In this document: in pieces, positions 28,185 through 39,941 of the stretch | Layout: each line of letters opens with the position of its first letter | Position numbering within the stretch: the stretch's first letter is position 1 | Origin: Pseudomonadota bacterium | GTDB lineage: Bacteria > Pseudomonadota > Gammaproteobacteria > Burkholderiales > Burkholderiaceae_C | Direction: 5' to 3' | DNA: 44,419 bases | NCBI GenBank assembly: GCA_021804595.1 | Contig: JAJZHH010000005.1 | Location: 3,551-47,969 of the forward strand | The notes under the pieces: generated by a model | The model's database searches: none | Told to the model about the DNA's origin: nothing | What the model saw: only the letters and a program-made list of their open reading frames with translations | Translations under genes and position numbers: made by a program

Positions 28185-28991
28185 TCACAGCGCTGCGGCA
28201 AGGCCGCCGACGACCGCGTGCATGCCGCTGTCGACGTGCAGCACTTCGGCGGTGATGCCGGCGGCCAGATCCGACAGCAGGAAAGCGCTGGCGTCGCCGA
28301 CCTGTTCGATGGTCACGTTGCGGCGCAACGGCGTGCTGGCCTCGTTGAACTTGAGCATCTTGCCGAAGTCGGCGATGCCCGACGCGGCCAGCGTCTTGAT
28401 CGGCCCGGCGCTGACGCCGTTGACGCGCATGCCGCGCGGTCCCAGCGCTTCGGCCAGGTAACGCACGCTGGCTTCGAGCGCGGCCTTGGCCACGCCCATC
28501 GTGTTGTAGTTCGGCACCACGCGCTCGGCGCCGAGGTAGGTCATCGTCAGCAGCGACGGCATGCTGCCGGCGGCCACGCTGGCCTGCAGCAGCGGCAGCG
28601 CGGCCTTGGCCAGCGCCGGGAACGAATACGCCGAGATGTCGTGCGCGATGCGGAAGTTGTCGCGGCTGAGACCGTCGAGGAAGTCGCCGGCGATGGCCTC
28701 GCGCGGCGCGAAGCCGATCGAGTGCACGAGACCGTCGAGCTGCGGCCAGTGGCCGGCCAGCGCGGCGAACAGGTCGTTGATCTGCGCGTCGTCGGCGACG
28801 TCGCAGGGGAAGGTCAGCGTCGAGTCGAATTCGGCGGCGAAGCCCTTGATGCGCTCCTCGAAGCGCTCGCCGACATAGGTGAACGCCAGCTCGGCGCCTT
28901 CGCGCCGGCAGGCCTGCGCGATGCCGTAGGCGATCGATCGGTTGGACAGCAGTCCGGTGATCAGGATGCGTTTGCCTGTGAGAAAGCCCAT
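28185..28991 (-). CDS. fabI: Enoyl-[acyl-carrier-protein] reductase (NADH) FabI
   Basis: [73 protein letters not shown]. Confidence 0.97.
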   Translation of the reverse strand: MGFLTGKRILITGLLSNRSIAYGIAQACRREGAELAFTYVGERFEERIKGFAAEFDSTLTFPCDVADDAQINDLFAALAGHWPQLDGLVHSIGFAPREAIAGDFLDGLSRDNFRIAHDISAYSFPALAKAALPLLQASVAAGSMPSLLTMTYLGAERVVPNYNTMGVAKAALEASVRYLAEALGPRGMRVNGVSAGPIKTLAASGIADFGKMLKFNEASTPLRRNVTIEQVGDASAFLLSDLAAGITAEVLHVDSGMHAVVGGLAAAL

Positions 28992-29076
28992 GGTTTGCTC
29001 GTTCCTTTGCTGTGGCCGCTTGACGGCATGTCGAGTCGCGCGCCCGTGGCGCTCGCGCTTGTTGCAGAATTCTCGC

Positions 29077-30888
29077 ATGGTGCCGAGCCCCAGCCTCACG
29101 CGCCGCGGCCTGTTGCAGGCCGCGTTGCTTGTGCCATGGCGCGAGCCAGCGGCCGGCTTTGCCTTGTTCGGCCCGCCGAAATACCCGTCGGATTTCAGCC
29201 ATTTCGATTACGTCAACCCGCAGGCGCCGATCGGCGGCGAGCTGTGGCTGACGCCGGCGACGCGCAACGCCAGCTTCGACAAGCTCAACCCGTTCACCTT
29301 GCGCGGCACCGCGCCGCCGGGGCTGATGAGCCTGGTGTTCGAGACGCTGATGACGCCGAGCTGGGACGAGCCCAACAGCGTGTACGGCCTGCTCGCCGAG
29401 CGCATGGAAGTCGACGCCGACCGCCTCGGCGTGCGTTTCTGGCTGCATCCGCTGGCGCGTTTCGCCGACGGCAGCGCGGTCGACGCCGCCGCGGTCTGCC
29501 ACAGCTTCGCCGCGCTCAGCGGCGACGGTGCGGCACCGTCGCTGCGCGCGCAGTACGCCGACCTCGTCGCGGCGCGCGCGCTGGCGCCGCGGCTGGTGCA
29601 TTTCACGTTCCGCCGCGCCGATCGCGAGTTGCCGCTGATCGCCGCGGGGCTGCCGGTGTTCTCGCCGCGCTGGGGCGGCGGCGCGGCGCTGCAGGAGCTG
29701 GTCGGGCAGCCGCCGCTGGCCTCCGGGCCTTATCGCATCGAGCGCCAGCGCGGCCAGCGCGACATCGTCTACGCGCGCCGCGCCGATTACTGGGGCTGGC
29801 AGCTGCCGAGCCGGCGCGGCCAGTACAACTTCGCGCGCATCGGCTACAAGCTGTACCGCGACGGTACCGCGCAGCTGGAGGCGTTCAAGGCCGGCGAGTT
29901 CGACCTGATCCAGGCCTTCGTCGCGCGCGAATGGGTGCGCCAGTACCGTGGCGGCGGCTTCGACGACGGCGCGCTGCTCAAGCGCGAGCTGCCCAACCAC
30001 AACCCGGCCGGCTTCCAGGGCTTCGTGATGAACTTGCGTCGGCCGCTTTTTCACGACGTGCGCGTGCGCCACGCGCTGGCGCTGGCGCTGGATTTCCAGT
30101 GGCTCAACCGCATGCTGTTCTACGGCCAGTACAAGCGCATCCACGGCTACTTCGCCAACAGCCCCTACGAGGCCCGCGGCCGCGCGGCGGGGCCCGAGCT
30201 GGCGCTGCTCGAGCCGTGGCGCGCGCAGCTGCCGGCGGCGGTGTTCGGCGAGCTGCCGACGCTGCCGTCGACGGCGCCGCCGGGCAGCCTGCGCGCCAAT
30301 CTGCTGGCCGCGCGCGCGCTGCTGCGCGAAGCCGGCTGGCACTACCGCGACGGCGCCCTGCGCAACGCGCGCGGCGACGCGTTCATCTTCGAATACCTCG
30401 AAAGCCAGGGTTCGCTGGCGCCGGTGATCGCGCCGTACGCGCGCGCGCTGGACATCCTCGGCATCCGGCTGATCTATCGCCAGGTCGATTTCGCGGTCTA
30501 TCAGCAGCGGCTCGAGGTTTTCGACTTCGACATGACGACCACCGGCTACGCCGGCAGCCCGAGCCCGGGCAACGAACTGGTCGACCTGTTCGGCTCGGCC
30601 GCCGCGATGCAGGACGGCTCCGACAATCTGTGGGGCGTGCACGAGCCGGCGATCGACGCGCTGATCGGCGCGGTGCTGGGCGCGCGCACCGACGAGGCGC
30701 TGCGCGCGGCGTGCCACGCGCTCGACCGCGTGCTGGTGTGCGGCTGGTATTCGGTGCCGCACTGGTACGCGGCGGCGCACCGCGTGGCCTGGCGCGCGCA
30801 TCGTTTCGGCATGCCGCAGCGGCTGCCGCTGTATTACGAGCCGCAGGCCTGGGCCGCGGCGTGCTGGTGGCGGGAGGGCGAAGCGTGA
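29077..30888 (+). CDS. yejA: Extracellular solute-binding protein, YejA-like
   Basis: Tat-like [14 protein letters not shown]; family 5 SBP; followed by overlapping yejB/E/F. Confidence 0.9.
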   Translation: MVPSPSLTRRGLLQAALLVPWREPAAGFALFGPPKYPSDFSHFDYVNPQAPIGGELWLTPATRNASFDKLNPFTLRGTAPPGLMSLVFETLMTPSWDEPNSVYGLLAERMEVDADRLGVRFWLHPLARFADGSAVDAAAVCHSFAALSGDGAAPSLRAQYADLVAARALAPRLVHFTFRRADRELPLIAAGLPVFSPRWGGGAALQELVGQPPLASGPYRIERQRGQRDIVYARRADYWGWQLPSRRGQYNFARIGYKLYRDGTAQLEAFKAGEFDLIQAFVAREWVRQYRGGGFDDGALLKRELPNHNPAGFQGFVMNLRRPLFHDVRVRHALALALDFQWLNRMLFYGQYKRIHGYFANSPYEARGRAAGPELALLEPWRAQLPAAVFGELPTLPSTAPPGSLRANLLAARALLREAGWHYRDGALRNARGDAFIFEYLESQGSLAPVIAPYARALDILGIRLIYRQVDFAVYQQRLEVFDFDMTTTGYAGSPSPGNELVDLFGSAAAMQDGSDNLWGVHEPAIDALIGAVLGARTDEALRAACHALDRVLVCGWYSVPHWYAAAHRVAWRAHRFGMPQRLPLYYEPQAWAAACWWREGEA

Positions 30889-31928
30889 ACCTGGGTCTGT
30901 ACGTCGCCAAGCGACTGGCGCTGATGATCCCGACGCTGTTCGGCGTCGTGCTGCTGACTTTCGTCGTGATCCAGTTCGTCCCCGGCGGGCCGGTCGAGCA
31001 GATGGTCGCGCAATTGCGCAGCCACCGCGCCGAGGCGGCAGGCGGGCTGGCCTACCGCGGCCGCCAGGGCATCAGCCCGCGCCAGCTGGCCGAGATCCGC
31101 AAGCTGTACGGCTTCGACAAGCCGCCGGCGCAGCGTTTCTGGCTGATGCTGCGCCGCTTCGCGCGCTTCGACCTGGGCCAGAGTTATTACTACCACGAGA
31201 GCGTCTGGCGGCTGATCCGCGAGCGCATGCCGGTGTCGATCAGCCTGGGCCTGTGGAATTTCCTGCTGACCTACCTGATCTCGATTCCGCTGGGCATCGC
31301 GAAGGCGGTGCGCGACGGCACGCGCTTCGACGTCGCCAGCAGCGTCGCGGTGCTGGTCGGCTACGCGATTCCGGGCTTCGTGCTCGGCGTGGCGCTGCTG
31401 GTGCTGTTCGCCGGCGGCAGTTTCTGGCAATGGTTTCCGCTGCGCGGGCTGACTTCGGACGGCTGGAGCACGTTCACGACGTGGCACAAGCTGACCGACT
31501 ACCTGTGGCACATCACCTTGCCGGTGCTGGCGATGGTCGCCGGCAGCTTCGCGGTGATCACGATGCTGACGAAGAACGCGCTGCTCGAGGAAATGCACAA
31601 GCAGTACGTGCTCGTGGCGCGCGCCAAGGGCGCCGGTGAGCACCGCGTGCTGTGGCACCACGTGCTGCGCAACGCGCTGATTCCGCTGGTCACCGGTTTC
31701 CCGGCGGCGTTCATCGGCGCGTTCTTCAGCGGCTCGCTGCTGATCGAGACGCTGTTCTCGCTGCCCGGGCTCGGCCTGCTGTCGTATGAATCGCTGGTGC
31801 GGCGCGACTATCCGGTGGTGATGGGCACGCTGTATCTGTTCACGCTGATCGGGCTGCTGACCAAGCTCGTCTCCGACCTGTGCTACGTCTGGGTCGATCC
31901 GCGCGTGCAGTTCGAGAGCCTGTCGTGA
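30885..31928 (+). CDS. yejB: Peptide ABC transporter permease YejB
   Basis: GTG start overlapping yejA stop; DppB/OppB-type fold, TLFGVVLLTFVVIQFVPGGPVEQMVAQL. Confidence 0.93.
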   Translation: MNLGLYVAKRLALMIPTLFGVVLLTFVVIQFVPGGPVEQMVAQLRSHRAEAAGGLAYRGRQGISPRQLAEIRKLYGFDKPPAQRFWLMLRRFARFDLGQSYYYHESVWRLIRERMPVSISLGLWNFLLTYLISIPLGIAKAVRDGTRFDVASSVAVLVGYAIPGFVLGVALLVLFAGGSFWQWFPLRGLTSDGWSTFTTWHKLTDYLWHITLPVLAMVAGSFAVITMLTKNALLEEMHKQYVLVARAKGAGEHRVLWHHVLRNALIPLVTGFPAAFIGAFFSGSLLIETLFSLPGLGLLSYESLVRRDYPVVMGTLYLFTLIGLLTKLVSDLCYVWVDPRVQFESLS

Positions 31929-32971
31929 GCGGCGTCGCAGCGGCACCCGCGGGGCTTTCGCCGGCGGCGGCGGCGTGGGCGCGCTTCCGGCGCCGGCGTC
32001 TGGGTTACTGGAGCCTGTGGCTGTTCGGCGTGCTGTTCGCGCTGTCGCTGGCCGCGCCGGTGCTGTGCACCGACCGGCCGCTGTTCGTGCGCTACGCCGG
32101 TCACGACTACTGGCCGCTGCTGCACGATTACCCGGACGCGGCGTTCGGCGGCGATTTCCGCAGCCCGGCGCGCTACCACGACCCGCTGATCCGCGCCCAC
32201 CTCGACGCGCCGGGCAACCTCGTCGTGTTCGCGCCGGTGCCGTGGAACTATGCGACGATCAATTACTGGGCGACGCAGCCCAACCCGGCGCCGCCGTCGG
32301 CGCAGAACTGGCTGGGCACCGACGCGCAAGGGCGCGACGTGCTCGCGCGGCTGGTCTACGGGTTTCGCGATTCCGTGTTGTTCGCGCTGGCGCTGACCGC
32401 GGTGGGTACCGTGCTCGGGCTGCTGCTCGGCGCTCTGCAGGGGTATTTCGCCGGTCGTGTCGATCTGACGCTGCAGCGCCTGATCGAGGTTTGGGGCGCG
32501 CTGCCCGAGCTCTACCTGCTGATCATCCTGGCGTCGCTGTTCGCGCCCAGCTTCGCGCTGTTGCTGGTGCTGCTGTCGCTGTTCGGCTGGATGGGCCTGG
32601 CCGACTACACGCGTGCCGAGTTCCTGCGCAACCGGCAGATGGACTACGTGCGCTCGGCGCGCGCGCTCGGCGCCGGGCATTGGCGCATCGCCACGCACCA
32701 CATCCTGCCCAACAGCCTGACGCCGATGCTGACCTTCCTGCCGTTTCGCATGAGCGGCGCGATCCTGGCGCTGACCAGCCTGGACTTTCTCGGCCTGGGC
32801 GTGCCGCCGCCGTCACCCAGCCTGGGCGAGATGCTGGCCGAAGCCAAGGCCAATCTCGACGCCTGGTGGTTGTCGCTGGCGGTGTTCGTCACGCTGGTGG
32901 CGACGCTGCTGCTGCTGACCTTCATCGGCGAGGCGCTGCGCGCCGCGCTCGACCCGCGCCATGGCGACTGA
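31925..32971 (+). CDS. yejE: Peptide ABC transporter permease YejE
   Basis: GTG start overlapping yejB stop; NWLGTDAQGRDVLARLVYGFRDSVLFAL. Confidence 0.93.
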   Translation: MSGVAAAPAGLSPAAAAWARFRRRRLGYWSLWLFGVLFALSLAAPVLCTDRPLFVRYAGHDYWPLLHDYPDAAFGGDFRSPARYHDPLIRAHLDAPGNLVVFAPVPWNYATINYWATQPNPAPPSAQNWLGTDAQGRDVLARLVYGFRDSVLFALALTAVGTVLGLLLGALQGYFAGRVDLTLQRLIEVWGALPELYLLIILASLFAPSFALLLVLLSLFGWMGLADYTRAEFLRNRQMDYVRSARALGAGHWRIATHHILPNSLTPMLTFLPFRMSGAILALTSLDFLGLGVPPPSPSLGEMLAEAKANLDAWWLSLAVFVTLVATLLLLTFIGEALRAALDPRHGD

Positions 32972-34553
32972 GGCGCTGCTCAGCGTGCGTGGCCTGCGCG
33001 TCGAGCTCGGCGGGCGGCGGCTGCTCGACGGCGTCGACCTCGACGTGGCGCGCGGCGAGAAGGTCGCGCTGGTCGGCGCGTCGGGTTCGGGCAAGACCTT
33101 GACCGCACTGGCGATCATGCGCCTGCTCGACGCGGCGCGCGTCGACGGTTCGGTGCGCTTCGACGGCCGCGAGCTGCTGGCGCTGCCGCCGCGGGCCATG
33201 CGCGCCGTGCGCGGCCGCGACATCGCGATGGTGTTCCAGGAGCCGATGAGCGCGCTCAACCCACTGCACACGATCGGCGCGCAGATCGACGAGGCGCTGC
33301 GCCTGCACCAGCCGTTGACGCGGCGCCAGGCGCGAGTGCGCACGCTCGAGCTGCTCGAGCGCATGGGGCTGGACGACGCGCCGCGGCGCGCCGCCGCGTA
33401 CGCGCACCAGCTCTCCGGCGGCCAGCGCCAGCGCGCGATGATCGCGATGGCGCTGGCGTGCGGGCCGCGGCTGCTGCTGGCCGACGAGCCGACCACCGCG
33501 CTCGACGTCGGTGTGCGCGCGCAGATCCTCGCGCTGCTCGACGAGCTGCAGCGCGAGCGCGGCCTCGGCGTGCTGCTGATCAGCCACGACCTGCAGCTGG
33601 TGCGCGGTTTCGCGCAGCGCGTCGCGGTGATGCAGCACGGCCGCGTCGTCGAGCACGGCGCGCTGGACGCGGTGATGCGGCAGCCGGCGCATCCCTACAC
33701 CCAGGCCTTGCTCGACAGTGTGCCGCGACGCAGCGGGCTGCAGCCGGCGCCGGCCGACGCGCGCGACGTGCTGGTCGCCGAGCACGTCGGCGTGGCCCAT
33801 CGCGCGGGTTGGGGACGTCGCCTGCGGCCGGTGCTGAGCGACGTCTCGCTGCAGCTGCGCGCCGGCGAGACGCTGGGCCTGGTCGGCGAGTCGGGCAGCG
33901 GCAAGACCACGCTGGCGCTGGCGCTGCTCGGCTTGCAGCGCATGAGCTCGGGCTCGGTGCGGTTGCCCGGGCACGGCGAGCTGGCCGCGCTGGACGCGCG
34001 CGGCTGGCGCGCGGCGCGGCGGCGCATGCAGGTCGTATTCCAGGATCCGTTCGCCTCGCTGTCGCCGCGGCATACCGTGGAGGCCATCGTCGGCGAGGGA
34101 CTGGTGATTCACGAGCCGGCGCTCGACGCCGCGGTGCGCCGCGCGCGCGTCGTTGCGGCACTGGCCGACACCGGCATCGACGCCGACGCGTTGCCGCGCT
34201 ATCCGCATGCATTCTCCGGCGGCCAGCGCCAGCGCATCGCGCTGGCGCGCGCGCTGATCCTGGCGCCGCAGCTGCTGGTGCTCGACGAACCGACCAGTTC
34301 GCTCGACGTGTTCGCGCAACAGCAGATCCTGCAACTGCTGCGTCGGCTGCAGCGCGAGCGCGGCTTGAGCTACCTGTTCATCAGTCACGACGTCGGCGTC
34401 GTCGCGGCGATGGCGCACCGCATCGCGGTGCTGCGGCAGGGCCGGCTGTTGCTGTGCGGCGACGCGGCGCGACTGCTCGCCGACCCGCCGCCGGGCTATG
34501 TCGGCACGCTGCTGGCGGCGGCGCCGCCGGCAAGCGGCGAGGGCGCCCGGTGA
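32961..34553 (+). CDS. yejF: Double-ATPase ABC transporter ATP-binding protein YejF
   Basis: Two Walker A (GASGSGKT, GESGSGKT) and two LSGGQRQR/FSGGQRQR signatures. Confidence 0.95.
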   Translation: MATEALLSVRGLRVELGGRRLLDGVDLDVARGEKVALVGASGSGKTLTALAIMRLLDAARVDGSVRFDGRELLALPPRAMRAVRGRDIAMVFQEPMSALNPLHTIGAQIDEALRLHQPLTRRQARVRTLELLERMGLDDAPRRAAAYAHQLSGGQRQRAMIAMALACGPRLLLADEPTTALDVGVRAQILALLDELQRERGLGVLLISHDLQLVRGFAQRVAVMQHGRVVEHGALDAVMRQPAHPYTQALLDSVPRRSGLQPAPADARDVLVAEHVGVAHRAGWGRRLRPVLSDVSLQLRAGETLGLVGESGSGKTTLALALLGLQRMSSGSVRLPGHGELAALDARGWRAARRRMQVVFQDPFASLSPRHTVEAIVGEGLVIHEPALDAAVRRARVVAALADTGIDADALPRYPHAFSGGQRQRIALARALILAPQLLVLDEPTSSLDVFAQQQILQLLRRLQRERGLSYLFISHDVGVVAAMAHRIAVLRQGRLLLCGDAARLLADPPPGYVGTLLAAAPPASGEGAR

Positions 34554-34575
34554 CGCGGCGCGCGGCGGGTGTGGC

Positions 34576-34604
34576 TTGCTCGCCACGCTTGTTGGGCCTA
34601 TAAT
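34576..34604 (+). promoter_or_regulatory. sigma70 promoter of the rimP-nusA-infB operon
   Basis: TTGCTC, 17 nt, TATAAT. Confidence 0.8.
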
Positions 34605-34768
34605 GAGCGGGTATTCCCACCCAACGCACAAGGAAACCAGGCGCGAGCGCAGCTGCTGGGCGTGGTCGCCGTGGCGCGTGCGGGTCGTTTTCGGCTTCGT
34701 GGCCGGCGCGGCGTGAAAGCTGGCGCGGCGGCAGGGCGGGAATCTGGATGCCGGGTTGACCAGAAACG

Positions 34769-34795
34769 GGGCGACACCAATCGCCCTTTTTTTTT
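34769..34795 (+). terminator. Intrinsic terminator/attenuator in rimP leader
   Basis: GGGCGA-caccaa-TCGCCC followed by nine T, 18 nt before the GTG of rimP. Confidence 0.75.
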
Positions 34796-34812
34796 GCGGG
34801 TACGGAGAGCGA

Positions 34813-35394
34813 GTGACGGAATTGGCGCAAGGTGCGCACGATTTGATGCGAACGATCGAGACGGCGGTCGAAGGCCTGGGCTATGCCTTCGTCGAAGCGG
34901 CCTGGGTCGGTGGCGGGCTGCTGCGCGTGACCATCGACCGCACCGACGACGAGGCGCTCAATGTCGACGACTGCGAGCGCGTCAGCCGTCAGTTGCAGTA
35001 CGCGCTCGAAGTCGACGGGGTCGATTACCAGCGCCTTGAAGTGTCGTCGCCGGGGCTCGATCGCTTGCTGCGTACACCGCAGGATTTCCAGCGTTTTGCC
35101 GGACAGCTCGTTGACGTGACGCTGCGGGCTCCGTTCCAGGGACGGAAGAAGTACCGCGGCGTGCTGCAGCAGCCGCTCGACGGCGACGCGACGCAGGCCG
35201 TGGTGTGGGACGAGGCGCTGCTGGCCGAACTCGCGGCCAGCAAACCCGGCGCAAAAAGGCCGGCGCCACGCAAGGTCGGCGTGGCCAAGCCCGCGGCGCC
35301 GTCGCGCGTCGCGCACGAATTGCGTTTTTCCATGGCCGAGGTGCGCGAAGTGCGTCTCGTGCCGGTGCTTGATTTCAGGGGTCGAAAATCATGA
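34813..35394 (+). CDS. rimP: Ribosome maturation factor RimP
   Basis: Upstream of nus[36 protein letters not shown]. Confidence 0.95.
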   Translation: MTELAQGAHDLMRTIETAVEGLGYAFVEAAWVGGGLLRVTIDRTDDEALNVDDCERVSRQLQYALEVDGVDYQRLEVSSPGLDRLLRTPQDFQRFAGQLVDVTLRAPFQGRKKYRGVLQQPLDGDATQAVVWDEALLAELAASKPGAKRPAPRKVGVAKPAAPSRVAHELRFSMAEVREVRLVPVLDFRGRKS

Positions 35395-36869
35395 ATCGCG
35401 AGTTGCTGATGCTGGTCGATGCGCTGGCGCACGAGAAGAACGTGGACCGCGAAGTCGTCTTCGCCGCGGTCGAAGCTGCGCTCGCGTCGGCGACGAAGAA
35501 GCGCTACAGCGGCGAAGTCGACATTCGCGTGGCGATCGACCGCAATACCGGCGGCTATGACTCGTTTCGGCGCTGGCTGGTGGTTCCCGACGAGGCCGGG
35601 CTGCAGCAGCCCGACGCCGAAATCCTGCATTTCGAAGCGGTCGAGCAGATTCCCGGCATCGAAGTCGGCGAGTACATCGAGGAGCCGGTCGAGAGCGTCG
35701 AGTTCGGCCGCATCGGCGCGCAGGCGGCCAAGCAGGTGATCCTGCAGAAGATCCGCGACGCCGAGCGCGAGCAGATCCTGAACGATTTCCTCGAACGCAA
35801 CGATCGCATTTTCCTCGGCACCGTCAAGCGCATGGACAAGGGCGACGCGATCGTCGAGTCGGGCAAGGTCGACGCCCGCCTGCGCCGCGGCGACATGATC
35901 TCGAAGGAGAACCTGCGCGTCGGCGACCGCGTGCGCGCGGTGATCGCCAGGATCGACCGCGCCGCGCGCGGTCCGCAGATCGAGCTGTCGCGCACTTCGC
36001 CCGAGTTCATGAAGGAACTGTTCAGGCTCGAAGTGCCTGAAATCGAGCAGGGACTGCTGGAAATCAAGTCCTGCGCGCGCGACCCCGGCATGCGCGCGAA
36101 GATCGCGGTGCTGTCGCACGACCGCCGCATCGACCCGATCGGTACCTGCATCGGCGTGCGCGGTTCGCGCGTCAACGCGGTCAGCAACGAGCTCGGCGGC
36201 GAGCGCGTCGACATCGTGCTGTGGTCCGACGACCCGGCGCAGTTCGTGATCGGCGCGCTGGCGCCGGCCAACGTGCAGTCGATCGTCGTCGACGAGGAAC
36301 GCCACGCAATGGACGTCGCGGTCGACGAGGAAAACCTGGCGCTGGCCATCGGCCGCTCGGGTCAGAACGTGCGCCTGGCGTCCGAATTGACCGGCTGGCA
36401 GATCAATCTGATGTCGGCCGAGGAATCGCAGAACCGCCAGAACGCCGAAATCGAGGCGATGCGTGAGCTGTTCCGCAGCAAGCTCGACGTCGATCAGGAG
36501 GTCGCCGACATCCTGATCCAGGAAGGATTCACCAGCCTCGAGGAAGTGGCTTATGTTCCGCTGGCGGAAATGCTCGAGATCGAATCGTTCGACGAGGAGA
36601 CCGTGCAAGAGTTGCGCAAGCGCGCCCGCGACGCCCTGCTGACGCAGGAAATCGCGCGCGAGCAGAAACTCGAGGAGGTCTCGCAGGATCTGAAGGACCT
36701 CGAAGGCCTGACGACCGACGACATCGCGAAACTGGCCGATGCCGCCATCCACACGCGTGACGATCTCGCCGACCTCGCGGTCGACGAACTCACCGACATC
36801 ATCGGCGGCGACGCGGAGCGCGCCAGCGCGCTCATTCTCAAGGCTCGCGAACACTGGTTCAACGCCTGA
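35391..36869 (+). CDS. nusA: Transcription termination/antitermination protein NusA
   Basis: [38 protein letters not shown]1/KH domains; ATG overlaps rimP stop. Confidence 0.98.
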   Translation: MNRELLMLVDALAHEKNVDREVVFAAVEAALASATKKRYSGEVDIRVAIDRNTGGYDSFRRWLVVPDEAGLQQPDAEILHFEAVEQIPGIEVGEYIEEPVESVEFGRIGAQAAKQVILQKIRDAEREQILNDFLERNDRIFLGTVKRMDKGDAIVESGKVDARLRRGDMISKENLRVGDRVRAVIARIDRAARGPQIELSRTSPEFMKELFRLEVPEIEQGLLEIKSCARDPGMRAKIAVLSHDRRIDPIGTCIGVRGSRVNAVSNELGGERVDIVLWSDDPAQFVIGALAPANVQSIVVDEERHAMDVAVDEENLALAIGRSGQNVRLASELTGWQINLMSAEESQNRQNAEIEAMRELFRSKLDVDQEVADILIQEGFTSLEEVAYVPLAEMLEIESFDEETVQELRKRARDALLTQEIAREQKLEEVSQDLKDLEGLTTDDIAKLADAAIHTRDDLADLAVDELTDIIGGDAERASALILKAREHWFNA

Positions 36870-36894
36870 GACCGCACGAGCAAGGAATTTCTCT

Positions 36895-39768
36895 ATGGCA
36901 CAGACAACCGTCGCGCAACTCGCCACCGAGCTGCACATTCCCGCGTCCCAACTGCTTGAACAGTTGGCTGCCGCCAGCGTGCACAAGCAGTCGCCCGACG
37001 ACCCGATCAGCGAGGCCGACAAGGCGCGGCTGCTCGACCACCTGCGCGTGGCGCACGGCGCGGCCAGCGAGCGCAAGAAGATCACGCTGACGCGCAAGCA
37101 GACGACCGAGATCAAGCAGGCCGATTCGACCGGCAAGGCGCGCACCATCCAGGTCGAAGTACGCAAGAAGCGGGTCTTCGTCAAACGCGACGATTTCCCG
37201 GTCGAGGCCGCCGCCGAGCCGGTGGTCAGCGAAGCCGAGCTGTTGCGTCGCGAGGAGGAAGCCAAGCGCCAGTCCGAGTTGCTCGCGCGTCAGGCGGAGG
37301 AACTCGCGCAGCGTCAGCGCGCCGAGCAGGAAGCGGCCGAGGAGGCCGCGCGTCAACAAGCCGAGCAGGCGCGCGCCGAGCAGGAGCGCCGCGAAGCCGA
37401 GGCACGGGCGGCCGAGGAAGCGGCGCGCGCCGCGGCGGCTGCCGCCGGCGCCGCGCAGCAGGCCGATGCCGAGGCCACGGCGTCGAGCAACGCCGACGCG
37501 GAGCGCGAACAGCAAGCGCGAGCCGAAGCGGCCAAGGCCGAGGCGGCGAAGGTCGAGGCGGCCAAGGCCGAAGCGGCGAAGGCCGAGGCCGCGCGCCAGG
37601 AAGCGGCACGCGCCGAACTGGCCGCAGTGCAGGGCCGTCGGCTTGCCGCCGAGCGCGAAGCCGCGGCGATCCGCGACATGCTGGCGCGTCCGCGCACCGT
37701 GTTGCACGCGCCCAAGCCAGAACCGAAGCCGGCCGAGGCGATCAAGGGCACCATCCACAAGCCGGCCGCCGCTGTGGCCAAGCCGGCTGCCGCTGCGACG
37801 GCAGCCCCGGGCACCGATGCCAAGGGCAAGAAGCAGGTCAAGAGCGAACAGCTGTCGTCGTCGTGGGCCGACGAGGCCGCCAAGCGTCGCGCGATCAAGA
37901 CGCGCGGCGACGCCAGCGGCGGCACCTCGGCGTGGCGCGGCGCCAAGGGTGGCTCGCGCCGCGACTCCCGCGACAAGGATCAATCGCGCTTTGTTGCGCC
38001 GGTCGAGCCGCAGGTGCGCGAAGTCCACGTGCCGGAGACGGTCACGGTCAGCGATCTCGCGCACAAGATGGCGGTGAAGGCGTCCGAAGTCATCAAGACA
38101 CTGATGAAGCTCGGCCAGATGGTCACGATCAACCAGGTCCTCGACCAGGAGACGGCGATGATCATCGTGCAGGAAATGGGCCACACCGCGATCGCCGCCA
38201 AGCTCGACGACCCTGAAACCTTCCTCGAGGAAGAAGGCCAGGCGCCGCAGGAAGTCGAGGCGCTGCCGCGTGCGCCGGTGGTCACCGTGATGGGTCACGT
38301 CGACCACGGCAAGACCTCGCTGCTCGACTACATCCGTCGCGCCAAGGTTGCCGCCGGCGAGGCTGGCGGCATCACCCAGCACATCGGCGCCTACCACGTC
38401 GACACGCCGCGCGGCATGATCACCTTCCTCGACACCCCGGGCCACGAGGCGTTCACCGCGATGCGCGCGCGCGGCGCCAAGGCCACCGACATCGTGATCC
38501 TGGTCGTCGCCGCCGACGACGGCGTGATGCCGCAGACCAAGGAGGCGATCGCCCATGCGAAGGCCGCCGGCGTGCCCATCGTCGTCGCCATCAACAAGAT
38601 CGACAAGCCCGATGCCAACCCTGAGAGGGTCAAGCAGGAGCTGGTCGCCGAGCAGGTCGTGCCCGAGGAGTACGGCGGCGATTCGCCGTTCGTGCCGGTG
38701 TCGGCGAAGACCGGGCAGGGCATCGACGAGCTGCTGGAGAACGTGCTGCTGCAAGCCGAGGTGCTCGAGCTGAAGGCGCCGATCGACGCGCCGGCCAAGG
38801 GCCTGGTGATCGAGGCCCAGCTCGACAAGGGCCGCGGCCCGGTGGCCACGGTGCTGGTGCTGTCGGGCACGCTCAAGCGCGGCGACGCGGTGCTGGCCGG
38901 TTCGTGCTGGGGCCGGGTGCGCGCGATGCTCGACGAGAACGGGCGTCCGGTGCAGGAGGCCGGCCCGGCGATTCCGGTCGAGATCCAGGGCCTGAGCGAA
39001 GTCCCCAGCGCCGGCGAGGAGCTGATGGTGCTGGCCGACGAGCGCAGGGCGCGCGAAATCGCGCTGTTCCGCCAGGGCAAGTACCGCGACGTCAAGCTGG
39101 CGCGTCAGCAGGCGGCCAAGCTGGAGAACATGTTCGAGCAGATGGCCGAAGGCGCCAAGACGCTGAACCTGATCATCAAGAGCGACGTGCAGGGTTCGCA
39201 GGAAGCCTTGGTGCATGCGCTGACCAAGCTGTCGACCGACGAGATCCGCGTGGCGGTCGTGCACGCCGCGGTCGGCGGCATCACCGAGAACGACATCAAC
39301 CTGGCGATCGCGTCGCAGGCGGTGGTGATCGGCTTCAACACGCGCGCCGACGCCGGTGCGCGCAAGCAGGCCGAGCTCAACGGCATCGACATCCGCTACT
39401 ACAACATCATCTACGAAGCGGTCGACGAGATCCGCGCGGCAATGTCGGGCATGCTCGCGCCGGAAAAGCGCGAGGAAGTCATCGGCATGGTCGAAGTGCG
39501 TCAGGTGTTCCGCATCACCAAGGTCGGCACCGTCGCCGGCTGCCGCGTGCAGTCGGGCGTGGTGCGCCGCAGTGCGCACGTCCGCGTGCTGCGCGACAAT
39601 GTCGTGATCCACACCGGCGAGCTCGATTCGCTCAAGCGCTTCAAGGACGACGCTCGCGAAGTCCAGGAGGGGTTCGAGTGCGGTCTGTCGCTGAAGAACT
39701 TCCAGGATCTGAAGGAAGGCGATCAGCTCGAGGTGTTCGAGGTCAAGGAAGTCGCGCGCACACTCTGA
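36895..39768 (+). CDS. infB: Translation initiation factor IF-2
   Basis: [38 protein letters not shown]; long Ala/Glu/Lys-rich N-domain. Confidence 0.98.
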   Translation: MAQTTVAQLATELHIPASQLLEQLAAASVHKQSPDDPISEADKARLLDHLRVAHGAASERKKITLTRKQTTEIKQADSTGKARTIQVEVRKKRVFVKRDDFPVEAAAEPVVSEAELLRREEEAKRQSELLARQAEELAQRQRAEQEAAEEAARQQAEQARAEQERREAEARAAEEAARAAAAAAGAAQQADAEATASSNADAEREQQARAEAAKAEAAKVEAAKAEAAKAEAARQEAARAELAAVQGRRLAAEREAAAIRDMLARPRTVLHAPKPEPKPAEAIKGTIHKPAAAVAKPAAAATAAPGTDAKGKKQVKSEQLSSSWADEAAKRRAIKTRGDASGGTSAWRGAKGGSRRDSRDKDQSRFVAPVEPQVREVHVPETVTVSDLAHKMAVKASEVIKTLMKLGQMVTINQVLDQETAMIIVQEMGHTAIAAKLDDPETFLEEEGQAPQEVEALPRAPVVTVMGHVDHGKTSLLDYIRRAKVAAGEAGGITQHIGAYHVDTPRGMITFLDTPGHEAFTAMRARGAKATDIVILVVAADDGVMPQTKEAIAHAKAAGVPIVVAINKIDKPDANPERVKQELVAEQVVPEEYGGDSPFVPVSAKTGQGIDELLENVLLQAEVLELKAPIDAPAKGLVIEAQLDKGRGPVATVLVLSGTLKRGDAVLAGSCWGRVRAMLDENGRPVQEAGPAIPVEIQGLSEVPSAGEELMVLADERRAREIALFRQGKYRDVKLARQQAAKLENMFEQMAEGAKTLNLIIKSDVQGSQEALVHALTKLSTDEIRVAVVHAAVGGITENDINLAIASQAVVIGFNTRADAGARKQAELNGIDIRYYNIIYEAVDEIRAAMSGMLAPEKREEVIGMVEVRQVFRITKVGTVAGCRVQSGVVRRSAHVRVLRDNVVIHTGELDSLKRFKDDAREVQEGFECGLSLKNFQDLKEGDQLEVFEVKEVARTL

Positions 39769-39812
39769 CGCGGGCCGCTGCGCCGGGGCATGCTCCGGCG
39801 CGACGCCGAACG

Positions 39813-39845
39813 ACGCGCGCGGCGCCCGCAGGGCGCCGCGCGCGT
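39813..39845. repeat. Perfect 15-bp-stem hairpin between infB and rbfA
   Basis: ACGCGCGCGGCGCCC-gca-GGGCGCCGCGCGCGT. Confidence 0.85.
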
Positions 39846-39941
39846 ATGCGCGTGTCGCGCACGTATCGAGCCGACATCGACCCGACATCGACCGCAACAT
39901 CGGCGCCACCATCGACGCACGCACCGGGATTCACCAGCACC

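Noticed and set aside
28114-30801. 895-aa minus-strand ORF overlapping fabI and yejA
   Set aside because: Frame differs from fabI on the same strand; low-complexity Arg/His-rich translation, and it crosses the end of tRNA-Gly
28218-31928. 1236-aa plus-strand ORF
   Set aside because: Only the C-terminal part from GTG 30885 (YejB) is real; the rest is antisense to fabI or out of frame with yejA
36859-39924. 1021-aa minus-strand ORF antisense to infB
   Set aside because: Shadow ORF of a high-GC gene; His/Arg/Leu/Asp-rich translation typical of antisense frames, while the plus strand is unmistakably IF-2
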